Assembly (NCBI GenBank): GCA_023135865.1
Contig: JAGLSG010000057.1
Span: 1 to 32,379, forward strand
Reading direction: 5' to 3'
DNA from: Planctomycetota bacterium
GTDB lineage: Bacteria; Planctomycetota; Phycisphaerae; Sedimentisphaerales; Anaerobacaceae
Length of the DNA stretch: 32,379 nt
The notes under the pieces are model-generated. The model had not been told where the DNA came from, did not search any database, and saw nothing but the letters and a program-made list of their open reading frames with translations. The position numbers and the translations under genes are program-made. Numbering within the stretch: position 1 is the stretch's first letter; every line of letters starts with the position of its first letter. Positions 1 through 8,056 of this stretch are shown one piece after another.

Positions 1-574
1 CCTTCGTACTTGGAATGTCAGTTCCAACAATACTAACAGCTTTAGCAAGCGACTGGCCAAGTGCCTTGAAAATCGCTTCAGCTATGTGGTGGCTGTTGGT
101 TCCGTAAGGAACGTTTATATGCAGATTAAATTTGCCGGTATTTGAAAAACTCCTCAGCATTTCTTCGAGGCATTCAACGTCGAAATCACCGATTTTATCC
201 GTTCGATATTTAACATTATAAACGCAGCTTGGCCTGCCGGATAAATCCACAGCAACATTAGCCATCGACTCTTCCATAGGAACCGAACTATTGCCGTATC
301 TCGCAATTCCCTTTTTATCGCCGACAGCTTTTATAAGACATTCGCCAAGACAAATCGCAATATCTTCAACCGTATGATGCGCATCGACCTCCAAATCGCC
401 TTTGGCCTTAACAACCAAATCAATTTTACCGTGTTTGCTTAAATGCGTTAGCATATGATCCAAAAAGCCAACACCAGTATCAATTTCGTATTTGCCAATG
501 CCATCCAGATTCAACTCAACGGTAACTTCGGTTTCGTTTGTTTTCCTGTGAATTTTAGCTGTCCTGTTTTTCAT
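1..574 (-). CDS. hisB: Imidazoleglycerol-phosphate dehydratase (3' end cut by window)
   Basis: This enzyme dehydrates imidazole glycerol phosphate to imidazole acetol phosphate, a cytosolic Mn-dependent step of histidine synthesis. From the ATG at 572-574 the frame stays open for 191 codons to the window edge. It shows the family's metal-binding blocks: FLDHMLTHLSKHG near residue 37, DAHHTVEDIA near 64 and SHHIAEAIFKALG near 160. The visible end, GTDIPSTK, is the usual IGPD C-terminus, so only a few residues are missing. This is the monofunctional form of about 195 aa, without a HisN-type phosphatase domain. The start is supported by an AGGGTG ribosome site a few bases upstream. It lies 45 bp downstream of hisC and is probably co-transcribed with it. 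Confidence 0.95.
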   Translation of the reverse strand, partial: MKNRTAKIHRKTNETEVTVELNLDGIGKYEIDTGVGFLDHMLTHLSKHGKIDLVVKAKGDLEVDAHHTVEDIAICLGECLIKAVGDKKGIARYGNSSVPMEESMANVAVDLSGRPSCVYNVKYRTDKIGDFDVECLEEMLRSFSNTGKFNLHINVPYGTNSHHIAEAIFKALGQSLAKAVSIVGTDIPSTK

Positions 575-593
575 AAAAACACCCTTTATGTTT

Positions 594-621
594 TGTCATT
601 GCGAATACAGCGAAGCAATCT
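594..621. repeat. Half copy of the GTCATTGCGA dispersed repeat
   Basis: The short hisC-hisB gap carries TGTCATTGCGA, then CGAAGCAATC. This matches the left half of the complete inverted-repeat element at 4591-4669, including the spacing between the GTCATTGCGA and GAAGCAATC blocks. The right half is absent. It extends into the last codon of hisC (stop TAG at 620-622). Confidence 0.6.
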
Positions 622-1666
622 AATTCGATAAAATTTCTTTCAAAGCACAAATCAATTTGTCGTTTTGCTCAGGCGTACCTACCGTAATTCTTAATTTATC
701 CTGTAATCCTGGCAAATCAAAATATCTGACAAAGATATTTCTCTGAGCCAATTTATCATAAATCTCATTTGCTTTGCAGCTTTTAATATCAGCAAGAACA
801 AAATTAGCAAAACTATCAGGAACAACAAATCCCAATTTATGTAATTGCTCGGTTAATATTTTTCGCTGAGTTTTTACTTTTTCAACGTTTTGCTGAAAAT
901 AGTCATAGTCTTCTATTGCAGCCGTTGCAGCAGCAGTAGCAACAGTATCAACATTATAAGAATCCTTAACCTTCATTAGCCCATTTATCAATTCCGGCTG
1001 AGCAATCGCATAACCAAAACGCATTCCCGCAAGCGAATAGCCCTTGCTCATTGAGCGAAGTATAATCACATTATCAAAATCTTTTACCAGCCCTGCACAA
1101 TTTTCATCTGCAAAATCCACATATGCCTCATCAATCAGCAATACACCGCTTAATTCATCGGCCAGTGAAGCAAGTTCGCCAGCGTTTATAAAACTGGCAC
1201 TCGGTGCGTTTGGATTGCAGACAATAGTTAAAGCGGCATCGGTGCTTGCAAGTTTAGCTGGTAAATTAAATTCACCGTCAAACGGAATTTCAATCGCTTT
1301 GCAGTTCTGCAATTCGGCCAATACCGGATAAAGCGAATAAGTCGGAACGGGATAAGCTACTGTGTGATTTTCATCGCAGAAAGCTCGAATTGCGATAGTG
1401 AGCAAATCATCTCCGCCATTGCAGCACATAACATAATCAGCTGATACGTTGTTTAATTTAGCCGCTGCCTGGCGAAAGATATTCCCAACAGGGTCAGGGT
1501 ATCTGCGAAGCTGCTCAGCTGTTATTTCAGCAATCGCTTTTAGAACTTTCGGCGACGGCGGATATGGATTTTCATTTGTATTTAATTTTACAACGTCTTT
1601 TTTAGCGGGTTGAAAACCCGGCGTGTAACCATTTGCTTTTTCGATATTTTTACGAAAATATCCCAT
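620..1666 (-). CDS. hisC: Histidinol-phosphate aminotransferase
   Basis: This is a fold-type I PLP aminotransferase that converts imidazole acetol phosphate plus glutamate to histidinol phosphate. The protein is 348 aa from the chosen start. It has the N-terminal KLNTNENPYPPSP substrate motif (about residues 27-39), the LIDEAYVDF segment with the cofactor-binding Asp/Tyr (about 177-185), and the Schiff-base lysine K208 in RSMSKGYSLAG. The open frame begins at a TTG at 1684. The ATG at 1666 is preferred because GGAG lies six bases upstream and MGYFRKNIEK matches the usual HisC N-terminus. It lies 35 bp after accD and upstream of hisB. No other his genes are visible, so the pathway is split elsewhere. 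Confidence 0.95.
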   Translation of the reverse strand: MGYFRKNIEKANGYTPGFQPAKKDVVKLNTNENPYPPSPKVLKAIAEITAEQLRRYPDPVGNIFRQAAAKLNNVSADYVMCCNGGDDLLTIAIRAFCDENHTVAYPVPTYSLYPVLAELQNCKAIEIPFDGEFNLPAKLASTDAALTIVCNPNAPSASFINAGELASLADELSGVLLIDEAYVDFADENCAGLVKDFDNVIILRSMSKGYSLAGMRFGYAIAQPELINGLMKVKDSYNVDTVATAAATAAIEDYDYFQQNVEKVKTQRKILTEQLHKLGFVVPDSFANFVLADIKSCKANEIYDKLAQRNIFVRYFDLPGLQDKLRITVGTPEQNDKLICALKEILSN

Positions 1667-1701
1667 CGGCTGCTCCAGATACAAGGTAGCAAAAATACAA
1701 A

Positions 1702-2547
1702 TTATTTTTTGCAGTAATCTATAAGACGAGCGATTTCGCTTCGCATATTTTTTCTATCTACAATCATATCTATAAAGCCATGTTCGAGCAGAAATTCAGC
1801 CGTCTGAAAGCCCTCTGGCAATTCGACTTTTATAGTTTGAGCTATCGTTCGCGGCCCGGCAAAAGCAATTAATGCCCCCGGCTCAGCTATTATGCAATCA
1901 CCGAGCATTGCAAAGCTGGCTGTAACACCGCCGGTTGTTGGGTCAGCGAGAATCGAAATAAAAAGACCGCCATTTTCGTCATACTTTGCAAGTGCCGCAC
2001 TGGTTTTGGCCATCTGGCCAAGTGAAATCACGCCTTCGTGCATTCTGGCTCCGCCCGAACAGCTGACCGCTATAAACGGCAGTTTTTCTTCCATCGCCTT
2101 ATCAACGGCAATACAGAATTTTTCACCAACTACGGCTCCCATAGAACCCATCAAAAAATTCGGGTCCATCACAGCGAGAACAACGGCTCTACCCTTGATA
2201 AACGCTTTGCCGATTTTTATTGCCTCAGTTGAACCTCTTTTTTTCTCATCAACCCTTGCACGCTCTTTATAACTTGTGCCTCTGAATTTGAAATCAAGCG
2301 GGTCGGAAGTTGTTAAATCATCAAAAATTTCCTGAAAGGAACCTTCATCAGCGAGATATTTAATTCGTTTATTAGCATCAATGCGAAAATGCTGATTGCA
2401 TTCAGGACAAACATCGAGATTCTTTTCTACTGCACTTCTATACAACATATGCTCACAATTAGAGCACTTCATCCACAAACCGTCCGGCATTTCCTTGCGC
2501 GGCTTGAGTGAAAAACCATTCCATTTACTTTTAGCTTCTCTAACCAT
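1702..2547 (-). CDS. accD: Acetyl-CoA carboxylase carboxyltransferase subunit beta
   Basis: This is the beta subunit of the acetyl-CoA carboxylase carboxyltransferase, which together with AccA transfers the carboxyl group from biotin to acetyl-CoA to make malonyl-CoA. The 281-aa protein has the N-terminal four-cysteine zinc ribbon (C28, C31, C47, C50) typical of bacterial AccD. The crotonase-like carboxyltransferase core follows, with CSGGARMHEG and a Gly-rich DPTTGGVTASFAMLGD segment. Length is normal. accA is not in this window, and folC, its frequent neighbour, is absent. It sits between rpe and hisC on the same strand with gaps of 70 and 35 bp, compatible with one long transcript starting at gap. 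Confidence 0.95.
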   Translation of the reverse strand: MVREAKSKWNGFSLKPRKEMPDGLWMKCSNCEHMLYRSAVEKNLDVCPECNQHFRIDANKRIKYLADEGSFQEIFDDLTTSDPLDFKFRGTSYKERARVDEKKRGSTEAIKIGKAFIKGRAVVLAVMDPNFLMGSMGAVVGEKFCIAVDKAMEEKLPFIAVSCSGGARMHEGVISLGQMAKTSAALAKYDENGGLFISILADPTTGGVTASFAMLGDCIIAEPGALIAFAGPRTIAQTIKVELPEGFQTAEFLLEHGFIDMIVDRKNMRSEIARLIDYCKK

Positions 2548-2617
2548 AATTATTCATTCTCATTGATAAAAAGACGTGCAAAATTCTACCAGAAATTCAG
2601 CGACTTTGCCATAAAAA

Positions 2618-3283
2618 TTACTTACAGGCATTTCTAATAGCATTTATCGCTGCAATTCGGTCAGATTTGGAAAATATAGCGTTGCCGGCTACAAGCGTAT
2701 CAGCCCCATATGAAACTACCTGCGGCGTGGTTTGCGGGTCTATCCCACCATCAACCTCTATCCTGATATTTGGGCCTACCAATTTTCTTATAGCAATAAT
2801 TTTTTCAGCTGCTTCGGATATAAATTTTTGTCCGCCAAAACCGGGATGAACCGTCATTACCAAAACCATATCGCAGAGCGGAGCAACTTTTTTTATCGCA
2901 CTTACCGGCGTTTCGGGATTAAGACATATTCCAGCTGTAACGCCGAGATTATGCAATTTATCGATGAGTTTTTCCGGCTGAGTTGTGGTTTCAATATGAA
3001 AAGTTATATGGTCAACTCCGGCCTCGACAAACGGCTCGGCATATTTATCCGGCTCGGCTATCATAAGGTGGGCATCGAAAACCATTTTGCTGTGTTTACG
3101 GAGTTTTGCAATTACCGGCGGGCCAAACGTAATGTTCGGCACGAAATGACCATCCATAACATCCAAGTGCACAACATTTATGCCAGCCGATTCAATTTCA
3201 GCCAACTCATCAGCCAGCCGAGCAAAATCAGCGCTTAGAATTGACGGCGCAATCTCGATTGTCCCTGCTTTTGGTAATCGCAT
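2618..3283 (-). CDS. rpe: Ribulose-phosphate 3-epimerase
   Basis: This enzyme interconverts ribulose 5-phosphate and xylulose 5-phosphate in the pentose phosphate pathway. The 221-aa TIM barrel shows every family signature: IAPSILSADFARL at the N-terminus, HLDVMDGHFVPNITFGP with the metal-binding His/Asp, the MTVHPGFGGQKF phosphate-loop region, and EVDGGI near the C-terminus. The start is the ATG at 3281-3283. It lies 37 bp after pgk and 70 bp before accD on the same strand, so triose-phosphate and pentose-phosphate enzymes are encoded together. Confidence 0.96.
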   Translation of the reverse strand: MRLPKAGTIEIAPSILSADFARLADELAEIESAGINVVHLDVMDGHFVPNITFGPPVIAKLRKHSKMVFDAHLMIAEPDKYAEPFVEAGVDHITFHIETTTQPEKLIDKLHNLGVTAGICLNPETPVSAIKKVAPLCDMVLVMTVHPGFGGQKFISEAAEKIIAIRKLVGPNIRIEVDGGIDPQTTPQVVSYGADTLVAGNAIFSKSDRIAAINAIRNACK

Positions 3284-3320
3284 TTTTATTAACTATTTGC
3301 CGCTAATTATTTTTCTGGTT

Positions 3321-4559
3321 TTAGCTTTCATCGAGAATTTCGAGGCATTTGAACTTTTTGCCTTCGAGAAATTCCAGCGAAGCTCCGCCGCCAGTTGAAA
3401 TATGGCTAACCTTATTTTCCAGGCCGAGATTTTTTATAGCGCTTGCACTGTCGCCGCCGCCAATTATGCTTCGGGCACCCCTGCTCGTTGCATCTGCAAC
3501 AGCCAAAGCAACTGCTTTTGTTCCAGCATCAAAAGGCGGCAGTTCAAAAACTCCCATCGGCCCATTCCAGACAATCGTTTTAACACCGGAAAGTTTCTCA
3601 GTAAAAAGTTTCTGACTCTGCGGGCCAATATCCAGGCCTTCCCAGTCGGCTTCGATATTACCAATAACAACTTTATTTTCAGCACCGGCTTTGAATTCTT
3701 TTGCAACTACCGTATCAACCGGTAAAACGATTTCGCAGCCAAGCTGCTGCGCCCGGCCAAGCAATTCTATCGCCTTATCAAGAAAATCATCTTCGCATAA
3801 ACTCCTGCCAATAGTTTTGCCCTGCGCTTTGAAAAATGTATAAGCCATCGCCCCACCGATGAGTATGCAATCGACTTTTTCGAGCAGATTTTCAATAACG
3901 CCGAGCTTGTCAGAAACTTTAGCTCCGCCGAGTATCGCCGCAAACGGCTTTTCAGGGTTAGTGATTGTTTCGCCGAGAAATTTCAATTCTTTCTCAATCA
4001 GAAAGCCAATCACTCGCGATTTGCCATTTAGCATTTGGGCTACGGTGTACATTGAAGCATTATCTCTGTGAGCGGTGCCGAAAGCATCGTTCACATAAAC
4101 ATCAGCTAAACCGGCAAGCTGCTTTGCAAAATCATCTTTGGCCTGACGAAGCTGAGCATCTTCTTTTGCAGCTTTATCTTTTATTGTTTCTTCTTTATGG
4201 AAACGCAAATTTTCGAGCAGCAAAATATCGCCATCGCCAAGTGCATCAGCTTTCTCTTTTACATCATCACCAATGCAATCATCCGCAAAAATAACATTTT
4301 TATCAAGCAGTTCAGACAGCCGTTTTGCAACCGGTGCAAGAGACATTTTTTCCTCTCTCTTGCCCTTTGGCCGGCCGAGATGACTCATCAAAACCAACCG
4401 GCCGCCACGATCAACAACACTTTTTATCGTCGGCAACGCCTTAACGATTCTATCATCACTGGTGATATTGCAATTTTCATCGAGCGGCACATTAAAATCA
4501 CACCGCATCAAAACACGCTTACCTCTTACATCAACATCAGCAACAGTTTTCTTTGCCAT
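3321..4559 (-). CDS. pgk: Phosphoglycerate kinase
   Basis: This enzyme transfers phosphate from 1,3-bisphosphoglycerate to ADP in glycolysis, and works in reverse in gluconeogenesis. The 412-aa protein has the N-lobe RVLMRCDFNVPLD motif, LMSHLGRPKG, VYVNDAFGTAHR, and the C-lobe nucleotide site with WNGPMGVFELPPF and GGGDSASAIK. Length is slightly above the usual 390-400 aa. The extra residues include the C-terminal tail after the normal GGGASLEFLEG ending. The start ATG is preceded by AGG nine bases upstream. It lies downstream of gap, separated by 131 bp that contain a complete inverted-repeat element. Confidence 0.97.
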   Translation of the reverse strand: MAKKTVADVDVRGKRVLMRCDFNVPLDENCNITSDDRIVKALPTIKSVVDRGGRLVLMSHLGRPKGKREEKMSLAPVAKRLSELLDKNVIFADDCIGDDVKEKADALGDGDILLLENLRFHKEETIKDKAAKEDAQLRQAKDDFAKQLAGLADVYVNDAFGTAHRDNASMYTVAQMLNGKSRVIGFLIEKELKFLGETITNPEKPFAAILGGAKVSDKLGVIENLLEKVDCILIGGAMAYTFFKAQGKTIGRSLCEDDFLDKAIELLGRAQQLGCEIVLPVDTVVAKEFKAGAENKVVIGNIEADWEGLDIGPQSQKLFTEKLSGVKTIVWNGPMGVFELPPFDAGTKAVALAVADATSRGARSIIGGGDSASAIKNLGLENKVSHISTGGGASLEFLEGKKFKCLEILDES

Positions 4560-4590
4560 TTTTTCGCCTAATATATTTGATCATCTCTCG

Positions 4591-4669
4591 GTCATTGCGA
4601 GTGAAACGAAGCAATCCAAATTGTAACGGCTGAGATTGCCACGCTCGGCTACGCCTCGCTCGCAATGAC
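4591..4669. repeat. 79-bp nested inverted-repeat element (MITE/REP-like)
   Basis: The ends are perfect 11-bp inverted repeats: GTCATTGCGAG at 4591-4601 and CTCGCAATGAC at 4659-4669. A second pair is nested inside: GCAATC at 4611-4616 and GATTGC at 4634-4639. The element has no coding capacity and fills much of the gap-pgk intergenic gap. A half copy lies at 594-621. The sequence resembles the widely dispersed GTCATTGCGAGCGAAGCGAAGCAATC type of bacterial repeat. Confidence 0.85.
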
Positions 4670-4690
4670 AGTACTGCCCATTACTCTTTA

Positions 4691-5704
4691 TTACATTGCT
4701 GCCATTTTTTCCATAATATCAACAGTACGATTTGAATAGCCCCATTCGTTGTCATACCAGCTGACTATCTTGACAGCTTTTCCCATAGCTATCGTGCAGA
4801 GCGAATCAAAAATACTCGAAGCAGGGTCATTAACAATATCACTGCTGACAATCGGCTCATCACAATATGACAGAATGCCTTTCATCGGGCCATCTGCCGC
4901 AGCTTTCATTGCTGCATTAACTGCATCAACTGTAACATCTTTCTTAACATTGACAACCAAATCCACAAGACTGCCTACCGGAATCGGTACGCGAACAGCA
5001 AAGCCATCCAGTTTGCCAACCAGTTCAGGAATGACCTGACCAATTGCCTTTGCAGCGCCGGTAGTAGTTGGAATCATATTTGCCGCAGCTGCTCTTGCTC
5101 TGCGCATATCGCTGTGAATCATATCAGCAACATTCTGGTCGTTAGTGTAAGCGTGAATAGTAGTCATAAGTCCGTTTTCAATTCCAAAGGTATCGTTTAG
5201 AACCTTTGCAACCGGTGCAAGACAATTTGTTGTGCAGCTTGCATTCGATACGCAGGCAGCATCCTTTGTCAAATCCTCATCATTAACACCAAGAACTATT
5301 GTAGCGTCAATTTTGTCTTTTGCGGGAACACTGAGAATAACTTTTTCAGCTCCGGCTTTGATATGGTCGCCGTAGCCGCCCTTAGCTGATTCTCTTAAGC
5401 GGAAAATTCCTGTCGATTCCAATACAACTTTTACTCCCATTTCTTTCCACGGCAGTTCAGCTGGATTTCTGACAGCAAGAACCTTAACGGTTTTGCCGTT
5501 AATAATCAAAGCATCATCTTTGGCCTCAACTGTTCCGTTGAATCTGCCCATTACCGTATCATATTTGAACAAATGCGCAAGACTTTTGGCATCTGAAAGG
5601 TCGTTAATTGCGACCAGTTCCAAATCACCTGCTCTTTGCATAATAATTCTTGCTACGGCTCTTCCAATTCGGCCGAATCCGTTAATTGCAACCTTTGTCG
5701 CCAT
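4691..5704 (-). CDS. gap: Glyceraldehyde-3-phosphate dehydrogenase, type I
   Basis: This enzyme oxidatively phosphorylates glyceraldehyde 3-phosphate to 1,3-bisphosphoglycerate. The protein is 337 aa from the chosen ATG. It has the Rossmann start [11 protein letters not shown], Asp35 in VAINDL (the acidic residue at this place favours NAD over NADP), the catalytic Cys157 in [12 protein letters not shown], and the [11 protein letters not shown] and [18 protein letters not shown] segments. The open frame extends 17 codons further upstream. The ATG at 5704 is chosen because AAGGAG lies eight bases before it and [11 protein letters not shown] is the normal family start. It heads the gap-pgk-rpe-accD-hisC-hisB run. 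Confidence 0.97.
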   Translation of the reverse strand: MATKVAINGFGRIGRAVARIIMQRAGDLELVAINDLSDAKSLAHLFKYDTVMGRFNGTVEAKDDALIINGKTVKVLAVRNPAELPWKEMGVKVVLESTGIFRLRESAKGGYGDHIKAGAEKVILSVPAKDKIDATIVLGVNDEDLTKDAACVSNASCTTNCLAPVAKVLNDTFGIENGLMTTIHAYTNDQNVADMIHSDMRRARAAAANMIPTTTGAAKAIGQVIPELVGKLDGFAVRVPIPVGSLVDLVVNVKKDVTVDAVNAAMKAAADGPMKGILSYCDEPIVSSDIVNDPASSIFDSLCTIAMGKAVKIVSWYDNEWGYSNRTVDIMEKMAAM

Positions 5705-5762
5705 TTGTAAATCTCCTTTTTCTGTACTAAATGCTCTAAATGCGGTTTTTACCATTTAATTC

Positions 5763-5786
5763 TGCGCCGAACTCAAATGCGGCGCA
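5763..5786 (-). promoter_or_regulatory. Stem-loop in the gap leader
   Basis: TGCGCCG at 5763-5769 and CGGCGCA at 5780-5786 form a perfect 7-bp GC-rich stem with a 10-base loop. It lies between the predicted gap promoter and the gap ribosome site. No T-run follows on either strand, so a leader structure or protein-binding site is more likely than a terminator. Confidence 0.45.
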
Positions 5787-5798
5787 AACGAGCTACGT

Positions 5799-5827
5799 AC
5801 TTTATTTAGAAGCCGATTAATTGTCAA
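5799..5827 (-). promoter_or_regulatory. Sigma-70-type promoter for gap
   Basis: On the minus strand there is a consensus TTGACA at 5827-5822, a 17-base spacer and TAAAGT at 5804-5799 (4/6 of the -10 consensus). Transcription would start near 5792, giving a leader of about 88 nt that includes the 5763-5786 stem-loop. It lies in the short gap after murA, so gap may be transcribed separately from murA. Confidence 0.6.
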
Positions 5828-5863
5828 GTGCTTAATTGGTAGAATTGTGTTTTGAGGCCGGAT

Positions 5864-7132
5864 TTAGCCGTTTTTTCTGATTATTTTAGCGCCAACAGCA
5901 TTTAGCCGCTTTTCAATTTTTTCGTAGCCGCGGTCAATGTGATAAACCCTCTGAATAACAGTTGTTCCCTCAGCTGCAAGACCAGCAAGAACCAAAGCCG
6001 CAGAAGCCCGCAAATCAGAAGCCATTACAGGAGCCGCTATCAGTTTTTTAACGCCAGCTATGATTACAACCGGCCCCTCTTTTCGCAGATTGGCCGCCAT
6101 TCGATTAAGTTCCGCTACGTGCATAAACCTGTCAGGAAAAACTTTTTCCGTAACAACGCTGTTACCTTCGGCAAGCGATAATAAAACCATAAATTGTGCC
6201 TGCAAATCCGTCGGAAATCCTGGATACGGCTGCGTGGTAAAATCACTCGGCTTAACCGGGCAGCTTCGAGTTACAACGCATCCGCCGTTTGCAGCTTCAA
6301 CTACTGCGCCAATACTTCTTAACTTGTCAACCACCGCCATCATTTCTTCGAGCCGGCAATTTTCGAGTTTTAGTTCACCGCTGGTTACAGCTGCTGCTGC
6401 CATAAATGTTCCAGCTTCGATTCTATCGGGACTAACTTCAAATTCAACCGGATGTAATTGCTTAACACCTTCGATAATTAAACGCGGCGAACCAATACCG
6501 CTGATTTTAGCTCCCATTTTATTAAGGCAGTTTGCCAAATCAGATATTTCCGGCTCGCACGCAGCCGATTCAATGGTCGTTTTTCCTTTGGCCAGCGTTG
6601 CAGCCATTAAAACATTTGCCGTACCAAGAACAGTTGAACCAAACGGGCCGCCAAGAAAAATATCATCACCTTTTAATCCGTGCGGTGCTTCGGCAACTAT
6701 GTAGCCGTTTTCAAGATGAATTTTTGCGCCGAGCTGCCGCAGACCTCTTATGTGAATATCTACTGGCCTGTCGCCAATTGCACAGCCGCCCGGCATTGAA
6801 ACACTCACTTTGCCGCAACGAGCGAGCAGCGGCCCAAGTATGCAAATACCGGCTCGCATTCTGCTGACAATTTCGTATTCGCCGATTGTATTTTCAATTA
6901 CGCTAGAATCAATGCTTAAATCACCGCTGTCGTTTCTTTCGATTTTGCAGCCAAGACTACTGAGTAATTCGCCAAAAACAGAAATATCTGAAAGATTCGG
7001 GACTGATTTCAAAGTGGATTTGCCAGCCGCAAGAATCGCAGCAGCCATTATTGGTAAAGATGCGTTCTTCGAGCCGTTTATGCGAACCGAGCCATTAAGC
7101 TGAACCGGCCCTTCAATGTGAAATACGTCCAT
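5864..7132 (-). CDS. murA: UDP-N-acetylglucosamine 1-carboxyvinyltransferase
   Basis: This is the first committed step of peptidoglycan synthesis: enolpyruvyl transfer from PEP to UDP-GlcNAc in the cytoplasm. The 422-aa protein has K22-N23 in INGSKNA and the active-site Cys117 in PGGCAIGDRPVDIH, the residue alkylated by fosfomycin in sensitive enzymes. It also has the YPGFPTDLQAQ segment with the catalytic Asp and a late RGYEKIEKRL. Length and order are standard. The start ATG is at 7130-7132. Its presence shows that the organism makes a peptidoglycan precursor. Its 5' end faces the CPBP protease gene, with the AT-rich heptad array in between. Confidence 0.97.
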   Translation of the reverse strand: MDVFHIEGPVQLNGSVRINGSKNASLPIMAAAILAAGKSTLKSVPNLSDISVFGELLSSLGCKIERNDSGDLSIDSSVIENTIGEYEIVSRMRAGICILGPLLARCGKVSVSMPGGCAIGDRPVDIHIRGLRQLGAKIHLENGYIVAEAPHGLKGDDIFLGGPFGSTVLGTANVLMAATLAKGKTTIESAACEPEISDLANCLNKMGAKISGIGSPRLIIEGVKQLHPVEFEVSPDRIEAGTFMAAAAVTSGELKLENCRLEEMMAVVDKLRSIGAVVEAANGGCVVTRSCPVKPSDFTTQPYPGFPTDLQAQFMVLLSLAEGNSVVTEKVFPDRFMHVAELNRMAANLRKEGPVVIIAGVKKLIAAPVMASDLRASAALVLAGLAAEGTTVIQRVYHIDRGYEKIEKRLNAVGAKIIRKNG

Positions 7133-7180
7133 AATATGTTTTCCGTTGACTATTTACCGCTGATTACTTACGATTTTCCC

Positions 7181-7222
7181 AATTGTCAACTTTTGATATT
7201 CAATTGTCAACATTCAATGCTA
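7181..7222 (+). repeat. AT-rich 7-nt-period array at the 5' end of the CPBP gene
   Basis: Six consecutive heptads run from 7181 to 7222. Units 1 and 4 are identical (AATTGTC), and units 3 and 5 end in ATTC. The last unit, AATGCTA, contains the ATG at 7217 chosen as the start of the CPBP protease. The array is open in the CPBP frame, so the computed open frame continues upstream through it to 7118. Confidence 0.6.
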
Positions 7223-8047
7223 AAACAATTTATAAACTCTGTTACTGCCGCAGACCTTGTCTACCTGGCCGGATTGGTGCCATTTACCATCTGGCTGATT
7301 AGGACATCCTTTGGGAAAAAAGCCCTGTCTAATTCGCCGCTGCGCAGAAACAATATGCCTGCCTATCTGCCTTTTGCCATACTTATTTTCTGGATTTTGC
7401 TGGTTTCAGTATTAATTTCAATGTCGGAAAATTTACTACCTGATTTATCCGATTGGCAGCGTGCATTTGCCGACAATTTCATTTTCTGTGTTAGCGCTCT
7501 GATACTGATATTATCTACGCTGTTTTCAGTTAATTTTTATTTTGTCGGAAACTTAAAAGGATTCGGCTTAAATCCCAAAACAATAATCAAAGATTTTTTC
7601 GCAGCGATGCTCAATTTTATTTCCATCTGGCCAATCACACTTGTTGTTGTAATTTTGACAATGCTAATAGGCCAAATTATCCTCGGCGACAATTTTCAAA
7701 TACAACAGCACGAAGAACTAAAAACGATAGCAGCATATCAGCAATTATCTCTGAAGATTTTGATTATCGTTACGACAATTTTTGTAGTGCCTGTTTTTGA
7801 GGAAATAATATTTCGCGGCTTATTCCAAACGATTATTCGTTCATATTTATCAAAACCATGGCGTTCAATAGCAATAAGCTCAGTTATTTTTGCCATGTTC
7901 CACGAAAACCCGGCTCATTGGCCAGCTTTATTTGTGCTTTCAATGTGTATGGGCTATTCGTATGAAAAAAGCGGCTCACTGTTTAGACCGATTTTCATTC
8001 ATTGCATCTTCAACGCAACCAGCGTAATAGCAACGTTATATCAATAA
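7217..8047 (+). CDS. CPBP family intramembrane glutamic protease (CAAX protease-like)
   Basis: This is a polytopic inner-membrane protein of the CPBP/Abi family, relatives of Rce1-type prenyl-protein endopeptidases. In bacteria these act in protein maturation, bacteriocin self-immunity or unknown processing. The 276-aa form has hydrophobic segments at about 12-30, 50-70, 86-110, 128-157, 180-194 and 215-270. The three catalytic motifs are intact: E195-E196 with R200 in EEIIFRGL, H229 in FAMFHE, and H262...N266 in HCIFNAT. The open frame extends to 7118, but that upstream part overlaps murA and is largely a heptad array, so the ATG at 7217 is preferred. No clear ribosome site precedes it and the start is uncertain. 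It converges on dapB. Its substrate is unknown. Confidence 0.85.
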   Translation: MLKQFINSVTAADLVYLAGLVPFTIWLIRTSFGKKALSNSPLRRNNMPAYLPFAILIFWILLVSVLISMSENLLPDLSDWQRAFADNFIFCVSALILILSTLFSVNFYFVGNLKGFGLNPKTIIKDFFAAMLNFISIWPITLVVVILTMLIGQIILGDNFQIQQHEELKTIAAYQQLSLKILIIVTTIFVVPVFEEIIFRGLFQTIIRSYLSKPWRSIAISSVIFAMFHENPAHWPALFVLSMCMGYSYEKSGSLFRPIFIHCIFNATSVIATLYQ

Positions 8048-8056
8048 TTCTAAATT

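Noticed and set aside
4591-4669. Rho-independent terminator between gap and pgk
   Set aside because: The inverted repeat has no T-run on either side and matches a dispersed repeat with a half copy elsewhere.
5705-5755. 17-residue upstream extension of gap
   Set aside because: It is not part of the GAPDH family N-terminus. An AAGGAG site directly before the ATG at 5704 decides the start.
7118-7216. N-terminal extension of the CPBP protease frame
   Set aside because: It overlaps the 5' end of murA and consists largely of the heptad array. Real CPBP-like sequence begins after 7217.
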